NCBI GenBank assembly: GCA_003229065.1
Contig: QIHJ01000396.1
Location: 1 to 5,960, forward strand
Direction: 5' to 3'
DNA from: Candidatus Dadabacteria bacterium
GTDB taxonomy: Bacteria > Desulfobacterota_D > UBA1144 > Nemesobacterales > UBA2774
Length of the DNA: 5,960 nucleotides
Shown here piece by piece: positions 1 through 4,623 of the stretch. Under the pieces are notes generated by a model. The model saw nothing but the letters and a program-made list of their open reading frames with translations, ran no database searches and was not told the DNA's origin. The position numbers and the translations under genes are program-made. The stretch's first letter is position 1; every line of letters starts with the position of its first letter.

Positions 1-2
1 AA

Positions 3-143
3 GACTCAAAGAGAATATTGAAACACTCCCTTGGTCTAAAGACTGAGTATCAGATCAGAGAGTACGTAAGGCGCGCAATTGTGGGCAGATGGGGTAAGGA
101 CTTCCCGCCCGAGTTCGTAATAGAGATCAAATCGAGCGTATGA
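3..143 (+). CDS. C-terminal end of an unidentified protein (partial)
   Basis: An open frame runs in from the left edge and stops at TGA 141-143, giving 46 codons. The peptide is rich in charged residues, with a basic helix-like stretch (REYVRRAIVGRWGK) followed by DFPPEFVIEI and a short tail ending KSSV. A basic helix followed by a hydrophobic beta strand ending in an acidic residue resembles the C-terminus of ribonuclease J, where an R-rich helix precedes a strand like LPVVIEL. I treat that only as a guess, because no catalytic part is visible. The codon pattern looks coding and there is no competing frame. The stop lies 48 bp upstream of the promoter at 191. Confidence 0.6.
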   Translation, partial: DSKRILKHSLGLKTEYQIREYVRRAIVGRWGKDFPPEFVIEIKSSV

Positions 144-190
144 CTCCGATCCACCGTTTTTTCCAATATTACCCTGCGTTAAAATGACTA

Positions 191-219
191 TTGATACTAA
201 CGTTCGTTTTAATTATAAT
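191..219 (+). promoter_or_regulatory. Strong sigma70-type promoter
   Basis: TTGATA at 191-196 (5 of 6 to TTGACA) and a perfect TATAAT at 214-219 are separated by exactly 17 bp. The predicted start of transcription is near 226. The spacer holds a small inverted repeat, AACG-TT-CGTT (199-208), which might be an operator half. It is the best promoter match I found in the window, yet an intrinsic terminator lies only about 65 bp downstream with no ORF between. Confidence 0.7.
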
Positions 220-225
220 TTAAGT

Positions 226-291
226 AAGAGAAGCAGAAGTCTCCCTTGTTAATTAAAAAAGGCGGGCATGATCGCACAGCCCGCCTTTTTT
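226..291 (+). ncRNA. Candidate small RNA (or attenuated leader), about 65 nt
   Basis: The predicted transcript runs from the start site of the 191-219 promoter to the U-run of the 255-291 terminator. It contains no start codon with a ribosome binding site and no usable ORF. The 5' part can form a weak hairpin (GAGA 228-231 with TCTC 240-243) and carries a pyrimidine patch, GTCTCCCTT (239-247). An A/U-rich linker then leads into the GC-rich terminator stem. A patch such as UCUCCC could pair with a purine-rich ribosome binding site, but no target is identified. Alternatives are a terminator-controlled leader for the gene at 425, or a terminator belonging only to the gene that ends at 143 with a chance promoter. 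I recognise no known RNA family. Confidence 0.45.
255..291 (+). terminator. Intrinsic terminator, probably bidirectional
   Basis: A perfect 7-bp stem, GGCGGGC (261-267) with GCCCGCC (279-285), has an 11-nt loop and is followed by a T-run at 286-291. An A-run (255-260) pairs with the T-run, extending the stem to 13 bp and making the element symmetrical. It could end the transcript from the gene stopping at 143, the short transcript from 191-219, or both. Confidence 0.9.
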
Positions 292-355
292 ATCCAGTTA
301 CATAAGAAAATTGAAATTAGTCTTCACCGTGGTGTAATAAATGATGGTTTGAGAT

Positions 356-391
356 CTATACCATAATTATTTTGAAAATAGTTAGGTATAG
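356..391. promoter_or_regulatory. 36-bp palindrome over the -35 element (operator candidate)
   Basis: The left arm CTATACC-A-TAATTATTTT (356-373) mirrors the right arm AAAATAGTTA-GGTATAG (375-391) around a single G at 374. Only one mismatch and one unpaired A interrupt 17 matched positions. The outer CTATACC/GGTATAG pairs are perfect 7-mers. The centre coincides with TTGAAA, the -35 hexamer of the promoter for the EF-hand lipoprotein gene. The 1-nt centre makes an RNA hairpin unlikely, and the site lies upstream of the predicted start of transcription. A binding site for a dimeric regulator that blocks or recruits RNA polymerase is the natural reading. The regulator is not in the window. Confidence 0.55.
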
Positions 392-400
392 TTTTATTAT
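372..400 (+). promoter_or_regulatory. Sigma70-type promoter of the EF-hand lipoprotein operon
   Basis: TTGAAA (372-377) and TATTAT (395-400) are 17 bp apart, with transcription predicted to begin near 407. That leaves a leader of about 18 nt containing the ribosome binding site GGAGGG (411-416), 8 nt before the ATG at 425. The -35 hexamer lies at the centre of the palindrome at 356-391. Confidence 0.6.
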
Positions 401-424
401 GTTTTAACGCGGAGGGTAATCGAT

Positions 425-877
425 ATGGATAGTAGAGTTAGTCTTAAGAATACTCTGATATTATTTCTATTAATCTTTACTGTATCTGCTTGTGACGACA
501 ATTCAGGCTCTCAACAATCCTTTAGACAAATAGTTGAACAAGAATTCATGGAAGCTGACACTGATCAAAATGGTGTTCTCGGCGAGAGTGAGATCGACGC
601 TACGATCGAGCGGGATTTTAATACAATGGATACCAATATGGACGGCGTTATAACGGAAGCTGACCATGTAGGAAGTGAATACCTTTTTGAAGTTGGACCC
701 ATTAACAGAGGCGAGCTTGATGATGATACTAACGGCGATGAAGTGCTGACGTCGGAAGAGTATTCAAATGAAGTACAAAGTCGTTTTATTGAGCTTGCGG
801 ACAGTAATGATGATGGACAAATTACTCTGGATGAGATATTAGCTTTTCACTTCGGACCCAACCCCGGAGACGGATAG
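425..877 (+). CDS. Calcium-binding EF-hand lipoprotein
   Basis: This is a 150-residue protein starting at an ATG preceded by GGAGGG at 8 nt. Residues 1-22 form a lipoprotein signal peptide (basic start, hydrophobic 10-20) ending in the lipobox VSA-C, so Cys23 should be lipidated and become the N-terminus. Four EF-hand loops follow: DTDQNGVLGESE (45-56), DTNMDGVITEAD (69-80), DTNGDEVLTSEE (101-112) and DSNDDGQITLDE (126-137). Loops 1, 2 and 4 have the canonical D-x-[DN]-x-[DN]-G pattern. Loop 3 has Glu in place of the conserved Gly, and loop 2 ends in Asp rather than Glu. The four loops suggest two paired EF-hand domains, so calcium binding is likely but the role (sensor, buffer or adhesion) is unknown. 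Asp at +2 and +3 after the cysteine is an inner-membrane retention signal in E. coli; whether this holds here is inference. The Cys-rich secreted gene follows after 33 bp. Confidence 0.9.
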   Translation: MDSRVSLKNTLILFLLIFTVSACDDNSGSQQSFRQIVEQEFMEADTDQNGVLGESEIDATIERDFNTMDTNMDGVITEADHVGSEYLFEVGPINRGELDDDTNGDEVLTSEEYSNEVQSRFIELADSNDDGQITLDEILAFHFGPNPGDG

Positions 878-910
878 TCTGTAAAATTAATTATTAGTGG
901 AGGGTTTCTA

Positions 911-1342
911 ATGAAAAACTTGTTTCTTATTTTACTAGCATTACTTACGTTAGCTTTTAGCCCAGTCTTTACAAATGCAATGTGTATATATAGCGAAGGT
1001 TCTCCTAGAGAAGATCCCTCCACAAAAGAAATTTTGGACAGTCTTTATGTCACTTTTGACCCCGGTTTTTTCCACCACCAATACAACTGGCAAATTAGTA
1101 TCGGTTCAGATACCAAAGATGATGATTACAAATGCGTACCTTCTACAAGTGGGCTAGCTTGCGTATCATTGACTACGGAATGGTTTTTTACTGGCGCCTT
1201 TAATTGTTGTCATGTCGAGGAACACGGATGTGTTTTTATAAACAAAGACTTTCCTGAAGATTGCCGCGATCCTGGAGAACCGTTTGGCGGCTGGAAAAAT
1301 TGTCCAAGTATTAAATGTATAACTAACGCTGAATGCAACTAA
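911..1342 (+). CDS. Cysteine-rich secreted protein of unknown function
   Basis: This is a 143-residue protein with GGAGGG (899-904) 6 nt before the ATG. Residues 1-23 look like a Sec signal peptide: Lys2, a leucine-rich core at 4-16, and a TNA cleavage site after Ala23. The mature part of about 120 residues has ten cysteines (25, 75, 84, 99, 100, 107, 118, 131, 136, 142), an even number that fits up to five disulfides in an oxidising compartment. They cluster in the C-terminal half, including an adjacent pair at 99-100 and a closing cluster (131, 136, 142). Aromatic residues are frequent around 46-62 and 91-98. I recognise no domain family. It lies 33 bp downstream of the EF-hand lipoprotein gene, with no terminator or clear promoter between, so the two are probably co-transcribed and act outside the cytoplasm. 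The codon use is AT-rich like its neighbour and unlike the minus-strand genes. Confidence 0.8.
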   Translation: MKNLFLILLALLTLAFSPVFTNAMCIYSEGSPREDPSTKEILDSLYVTFDPGFFHHQYNWQISIGSDTKDDDYKCVPSTSGLACVSLTTEWFFTGAFNCCHVEEHGCVFINKDFPEDCRDPGEPFGGWKNCPSIKCITNAECN

Positions 1343-1500
1343 AATTATAGATACATTTCACCTGAGATTAACTCTTTTAGTAAAATAAGCAGCCTTGATA
1401 ATGGCATATGATATCGGGTTTGTTATCTCGTCCGTCAACTTTACCATCGACATAGTATAGTGTTGTCTCAGTCGTCGTAGTTTTGTTTTATTCCCCTTAA
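1343..1500. other. AT-rich intergenic stretch, no supported gene
   Basis: No gene with a start and ribosome binding site is visible, and there is no canonical intrinsic terminator right after the stop at 1342. A 19-codon plus-strand ORF (1401-1460) has no ribosome binding site. On the minus strand, 1377-1490 is open between stops and reads like protein (contains VDGKVDGRDNKPDI) but has no ATG start. It may be a decayed fragment. Confidence 0.5.
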
Positions 1501-1580
1501 CTTCAATCCTCTCCCACGCTGGGGAGAGGGAAAAAAGATTCCTTCCCCCTTGATGGGGGAAGGGTAGGATAGGGGTGAAG
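1501..1580. repeat. Double-hairpin palindromic repeat (REP/MITE-like)
   Basis: Two perfect inverted repeats lie side by side: CCTCTCCC (1508-1515) with GGGAGAGG (1522-1529), and CCTTCCCCC (1541-1549) with GGGGGAAGG (1555-1563). They are wrapped by an outer imperfect pairing of CTTCA+ATCCT (1501-1510) with AGGAT (1566-1570) and TGAAG (1576-1580). This C-run/G-run design is typical of short palindromic sequences scattered between genes in many bacteria. Copy number cannot be judged from one window. Confidence 0.6.
1531..1563 (-). terminator. Intrinsic terminator of the small minus-strand gene
   Basis: On the minus strand the perfect 9-bp stem CCTTCCCCC/GGGGGAAGG (1563-1541, loop of 5 nt) is followed by AATC and a run of six T (1536-1531). 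It begins 22 bp after the TAA of the gene at 1586-1891. The stem is one half of the double-hairpin repeat, so the repeat appears to serve as a terminator. Confidence 0.65.
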
Positions 1581-1585
1581 TTATT

Positions 1586-1891
1586 TTATCCCCACTTCTT
1601 GGCAATCTCGTCGAGCCCGGCATTGCTCAGCTCCTCCGGACTCATGACAATGCGAAACTCAACATCTGCATTGAATGTAAGGAACCATGGTTCTGCAAGC
1701 GCCGGAATCTCGGACGGGTCTTTGACATCGACTATTAAAACAACGCCCCTATGCCCGTTCATCTCCGTAAAGTAAACCGCTTCGGGCTTTATTGCTTCCA
1801 GTATGGCCTTGTTCTTCGCTCCGACACTGCCGTCCCTCACAGCTTCGTTGAATGTCTCATGTGGAATACGAACAATTTGCATTAATCTCAT
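1586..1891 (-). CDS. Small conserved cytoplasmic protein of unknown function
   Basis: This 101-residue protein begins MRLMQIVRIPHETFNEAV. The ATG at 1891 is chosen because GGAGGG (1902-1897) sits 5 nt upstream; an in-frame start at 1927 lacks this. There is no signal peptide or membrane segment. The order is strand (2-8), helix (12-33, with GSVGAKNKAILEAIKPEA), a strand with YFTE (40-43), a strand with GVVLIVDV (49-56), the DPSEIPALAEPWF helix (58-70), a strand (76-83), and a C-terminal LSNAGLDEIAKKWG. This matches a family of roughly 100-residue proteins with a ferredoxin-like or dimeric alpha/beta-barrel fold. Some members are labelled pantothenate synthetase in databases, which I believe to be a misannotation. 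The resemblance is from memory and moderate. It is monocistronic, with its own terminator at 1531-1563. Confidence 0.8.
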   Translation of the reverse strand: MRLMQIVRIPHETFNEAVRDGSVGAKNKAILEAIKPEAVYFTEMNGHRGVVLIVDVKDPSEIPALAEPWFLTFNADVEFRIVMSPEELSNAGLDEIAKKWG

Positions 1892-1991
1892 AAATACCCT
1901 CCATATGTATATTTGTCCAAACGCCAATTAGTTGTTTAGATTTTATCACTGATTCAGGATTTACTTAAATGAGTCTTATAGTTATACGATA

Positions 1992-2046
1992 GAAAAAAGG
2001 AAACTCCGCCGCCACCGCCAGAGTATAGGTTTGGCGGAAGTTTCTT
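1992..2046 (-). terminator. Minus-strand terminator-like hairpin
   Basis: Read on the minus strand, GAAACTTCCGCC (2044-2033) pairs with GGCGGAGTTTCC (2009-1998) through an 11-bp stem with one bulged T. A six-T run (1997-1992) follows directly. An alternative inner pairing, CCGCCA with TGGCGG, is also possible. The position suits a terminator for the transporter genes ending at 2214, about 170 bp further on, and it would insulate the small gene at 1891. Confidence 0.6.
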
Positions 2047-2054
2047 GTAGTTGT

Positions 2055-2198
2055 CCCCCTTAGGAATAGGTCTCCCTTGAACAAAGCTATAAGAATTACT
2101 CTAGTACCGGACAGAACTTACTGAAACCAAAATAAGGGGGGATTTAAAAAAGTAAAAAAGACAAATCCCTCTCAATCTCCCTTTACAAAAGGGAGAAG
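2055..2198. repeat. Cluster of C-run/G-run inverted repeats
   Basis: CCCCCTTA (2055-2062) is mirrored by TAAGGGGG (2133-2140). GGGATTT (2139-2145) is mirrored by AAATCCC (2163-2169) across an A-rich loop, and TCTCCCTTT (2176-2184) pairs perfectly with AAAGGGAGA (2188-2196) around a 3-nt loop. AAATCCC-type and CTCCCTTT-type blocks of this kind recur between genes in many environmental bacteria, so this is probably a dispersed palindromic element. On the minus strand the last hairpin lies 18 bp after the DMT permease stop and may protect or end that mRNA. Confidence 0.5.
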
Positions 2199-2213
2199 TT
2201 AAAAGGAAAGAGA

Positions 2214-3134
2214 TCACTTATCAAGCACTTCGGGCTTCTTACCCCTGAAGACTACTAGGAATATAACTCCGATGATGATTCCGGCGCCGCCTATTAGTTT
2301 TATCAACGAGGGTATCTCGTCGAAGATATAATATGAGAAGAGTATCACGAACAGCGACTCCAGCGGCAGCACCGCCGTTGTGCGCGAGATGTCGATTAGC
2401 TTTATCGCCTGAAACTGGCACGCCTTCGCGATAAGCGCCCCTGATGTGCCCCCGAGGATCATATAGATGTACTCTATCGGCCTGGTGGGGGCCTCGAACG
2501 TTCCTGTAACGAAGAGATATATTAATAAAAACAGAGTCACTCCGAGCGCCCTCATGTTGGCCACCATGAGCATGTTTAGCCTCTGTCCGACCTTCTTTAC
2601 GACAAACGATATTAAGGAGTAAAAGAACGCCGCCCCGAGCGCCGTCAGGGTTCCCATGAGCAAAGTTATATCGCTCTGGTATGCGACTATTATCCCGCCT
2701 GTAATGGTGATTAATATCCCTACTGTCTCGCCCCGGTTCAGCCTCTCTCCTAGAAATATCATCCCCAGCATAAGGGCGAACAAGGTCTGCGCTTTCATCA
2801 AAAATGAGGTAAGGGGGATCCCGATCGTTCTTATAGAGATAATCCAGAGCGCGGCCCCAACGGAAGTAAGCACCGAAGTGTATAGAAAGATCTTCCAGTA
2901 CCTTCCTATATTCCTGGCTTCTTCCCTCTGCTCGGGCAATATAGCTACAGTAATGAATGAGAATATAAGCGCTCCCCCGAACCAGAAAAATATTGTGGAC
3001 TCGGGGTCGAGATTTCTGTCCACTGCTCTGCCGAACGCATAAGATATGGCTGTGAATAGCGCCGTCCCGATGAGGAAAAGATAACCAATGACTGGGAATT
3101 TCTTTGAATGGTCCGGAGCTGCTTTAGCGCTCAT
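2214..3134 (-). CDS. EamA/DMT-superfamily inner-membrane transporter
   Basis: This is a 306-residue polytopic membrane protein of the drug/metabolite transporter superfamily. About ten hydrophobic segments are visible, near residues 14-36, 47-66, 81-101, 107-127, 136-153, 158-179, 190-211, 221-239, 251-270 and 279-297. They form two five-helix EamA repeats. Each repeat ends in the usual acidic motif before its last helix: FLGE at 127-130, and FDE at 271-273, followed by glycine-rich helices (GGIIVA, GGAGIIIGV). The length matches the family (about 290-310). The substrate cannot be told; relatives export amino acids, nucleosides or metabolites. The start at 3134 is chosen because ATG overlaps the TGA of the upstream BASS gene (ATGA) and has GGAGAG at a suitable distance. 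An upstream GTG at 3176 would add 14 residues inside the neighbour. Translational coupling to the sodium symporter is therefore likely. Confidence 0.9.
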   Translation of the reverse strand: MSAKAAPDHSKKFPVIGYLFLIGTALFTAISYAFGRAVDRNLDPESTIFFWFGGALIFSFITVAILPEQREEARNIGRYWKIFLYTSVLTSVGAALWIISIRTIGIPLTSFLMKAQTLFALMLGMIFLGERLNRGETVGILITITGGIIVAYQSDITLLMGTLTALGAAFFYSLISFVVKKVGQRLNMLMVANMRALGVTLFLLIYLFVTGTFEAPTRPIEYIYMILGGTSGALIAKACQFQAIKLIDISRTTAVLPLESLFVILFSYYIFDEIPSLIKLIGGAGIIIGVIFLVVFRGKKPEVLDK

Positions 3135-4129
3135 CGTCCACTCTCCGCGTCCGGATTCCCCTGTCTCCTCCACCACCAGGCTATTGCGGAGCCCGATATG
3201 TTATGCCATATGCTGAATATAGCGCCGGGCAGCGCCGCAAGCGCTCCGAAGTAAGTGTTGGCCAGAGCCACGGCCAGGCCCGAGTTCTGCATACCTACCT
3301 CTATCGATATCGCCCTTGCCTTTGAAGCGTCCATTCCGGCGAGTCTGGCAGCGCCGTATCCGATCGTAAGCCCCAGAGTGTTGTGGATTATTACAATTAA
3401 AGCTATTATCGCTCCGATTCTGGTAATTGCCGGGGCGTTAGCGGCCACGATTACGGCGACTATGAAGATGATAGCTATTGCTGAGACACTCGGGAGAATA
3501 GGCAGAATGTATTTTATTCTATCCCTGAGTATTGCTCTTAGGCCCAAGCCCAGGGCTACGGGAAGGAGAACTATGAGAACTGTAGATTTAAAGAGCTTAA
3601 ACACCGGGACGTCTATCCATTGACCCGCGTAAAGGTACATCAGAAGCGGTATCATTAACGGCGCGAGAAGGGACGACACTGACGTTAAAGTAACAGATAG
3701 AGCCAGATCCCCGCGGGCAAGATAGGTCATGACATTTGAGGCCGTCCCCCCGGGGCATGAGCCCACGAGCACCACCCCGGCCGCGAGCAGCGGCTCGAGA
3801 CCGAATACCCAGGCAAGCGCGAATCCCAGAAAAGGCATTACCAGGTACTGAAGGGCGATACCTACTCCTACCTCCCAGGGTCTATTAAAAACCCTCTTGA
3901 ACTCTCCCGCTGTGAGCGAGGCCCCCATGCCGAACATGATTATCCCTAGCACGGGAATTATGAGATAGGTAAGTGGCGCAAGCGGGGCAGGCTCGAAGAG
4001 CGCGAATACAGAGAAGATAATTATCCAGAAAGTGAAGTAATTCGTAACAAATACATTTAGGAATCTGAGGTGTCTCAACTGAATTTTAGCCGGCAAATGA
4101 ATTATTAACGGAATTGTATTTGGTGCCAA
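3131..4129 (-). CDS. BASS-family sodium-dependent symporter (SBF/YocS type)
   Basis: This is a 332-residue inner-membrane carrier of the bile acid:sodium symporter family; bacterial members take up organic anions, often pantoate, 2-keto acids or sulfonates. Signatures are GSCPGGTASN (123-132) and EVGMQNSG (277-284). Compared from memory with the Neisseria ASBT structure, its sodium ligands map with a constant offset of 17: Gln94, Ser131, Asn132, Ser145 and Thr149 from the first half, and Glu277, Val278, Met280 and Gln281 from the second. Both sodium sites therefore look intact. About ten hydrophobic segments are present. The actual substrate is unknown. The TTG start at 4129 has no ribosome binding site and lies upstream of the start of transcription predicted for the promoter at 4130-4158. 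In-frame TTG codons at 4096 or 4078 (giving 315 residues) are alternatives, and no ATG is available before codon 65. The TGA overlaps the ATG of the DMT permease gene. Confidence 0.92.
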   Translation of the reverse strand: MAPNTIPLIIHLPAKIQLRHLRFLNVFVTNYFTFWIIIFSVFALFEPAPLAPLTYLIIPVLGIIMFGMGASLTAGEFKRVFNRPWEVGVGIALQYLVMPFLGFALAWVFGLEPLLAAGVVLVGSCPGGTASNVMTYLARGDLALSVTLTSVSSLLAPLMIPLLMYLYAGQWIDVPVFKLFKSTVLIVLLPVALGLGLRAILRDRIKYILPILPSVSAIAIIFIVAVIVAANAPAITRIGAIIALIVIIHNTLGLTIGYGAARLAGMDASKARAISIEVGMQNSGLAVALANTYFGALAALPGAIFSIWHNISGSAIAWWWRRQGNPDAESGR

Positions 4130-4158
4130 AAGCTACATAAGATTGTGAATAGTGTCAA
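4130..4158 (-). promoter_or_regulatory. Candidate internal promoter upstream of the BASS gene
   Basis: On the minus strand a perfect TTGACA (4158-4153) is followed after 17 bp by TAGCTT (4135-4130), a poor -10 match that is partly rescued by a TG two bases upstream. It lies in the 53-bp gap between the exbD-like stop and the BASS gene. Transcription would begin near 4123, inside the longest BASS reading frame. Confidence 0.35.
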
Positions 4159-4182
4159 TCCACTTAAGGGTACTGTGTATGC

Positions 4183-4623
4183 CTATTCCTCACTCTTTTC
4201 GTCCTTAGGCAGAGCAGGCGAGGCTTGAACGGCAAAAGCGAGCTTAGAGAGGCCTTCTGATTTAGCTATATCCATAATCTCGACAACCTTACCGTGCGGA
4301 ACGTCGTTGTCTGCTCTGATAATTACGAGCGAGTCCTTGTCCTTTACTTCCTTTAATATTGTACTCAGCTTGGCCGCGTCTATAGTGTCGTTGTTATAGA
4401 CGATACTGCCGTCTTTAGTTAGGTTAATGGTGAGCTGCTCCAGCTTTACTGGCTCGGCTGAGGAGGCTGAGGGGAGCTTTACGTTTATTCCGCCTGAAGT
4501 AGCCGCGAAGTTTAGCGTGAGAGCAAAGAATATAAGGAGGTTGAAAACGACGTCTACGACCGGTGTTATGTCGAGTGCCGATCCTGTGCCTGCTCCGTTT
4601 TTAGTCTTACGTTTGAACCTCAT
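4183..4623 (-). CDS. exbD: ExbD/TolR-family biopolymer transport protein
   Basis: This 146-residue protein starts with a short basic cytoplasmic tail (MRFKRKTKN) and has one membrane helix (about 19-38). Asp24, in the ITPVVDVVFNLLIFF motif, matches the essential proton-carrying aspartate of ExbD (Asp25 in E. coli) and TolR. The periplasmic domain has the typical LTINLTKDGSIVYNN strands (64-78) and the VIIRADNDVPHGKVVEIMD segment (100-118). With ExbB it forms a proton-motive-force-driven motor that powers TonB- or TolA-type partners, or in some lineages unrelated export or gliding systems. No tonB, tolA or receptor gene is in the window, so ExbD versus TolR is undecided. The ATG overlaps the TGA of the ExbB gene by 4 bp (ATGA), which indicates translational coupling. 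Confidence 0.92.
   Translation of the reverse strand: MRFKRKTKNGAGTGSALDITPVVDVVFNLLIFFALTLNFAATSGGINVKLPSASSAEPVKLEQLTINLTKDGSIVYNNDTIDAAKLSTILKEVKDKDSLVIIRADNDVPHGKVVEIMDIAKSEGLSKLAFAVQASPALPKDEKSEE

Larger units (their letters stand above)
1892..2213. other. Intergenic region without genes; hairpins and repeats
   Basis: This 322-bp stretch lies between two minus-strand genes. It holds the ribosome binding site of the small gene (1897-1902), a terminator-like hairpin (1992-2046) and a cluster of C-run/G-run inverted repeats (2055-2198). I found no ORF with a ribosome binding site and no tRNA. A clear minus-strand promoter for the 1891 gene was not found; TATACA just upstream of its ribosome binding site lacks a good -35 partner. 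Confidence 0.6.

Noticed and set aside
325..334. CACC-GT-GGTG inverted repeat upstream of the EF-hand operon
   Set aside because: Four-base arms are too short to call a site, and it lies outside the larger palindrome.
1401..1460. 19-codon plus-strand ORF (MAYDIGF...)
   Set aside because: No ribosome binding site, very short, and no supporting context.
1501..1580. CRISPR array
   Set aside because: The repeats are inverted hairpins and there are no regularly spaced direct repeats or spacers anywhere in the window.
1892..1927. Longer start for the small minus-strand gene at 1927
   Set aside because: The extension would encode the ribosome binding site GGAGGG itself; the ATG at 1891 is correctly spaced from it.
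2656..3042. 128-codon plus-strand frame inside the DMT gene, and a similar 122-codon one inside the BASS gene (3255-3623)
   Set aside because: They are antisense shadows of well-supported membrane-protein genes with no ribosome binding sites.
3132..3176. Longer N-terminus for the DMT permease from GTG 3176
   Set aside because: It would place 14 hydrophilic residues inside the BASS gene; the ATG at 3134 in the ATGA overlap with a GGAGAG site is better.
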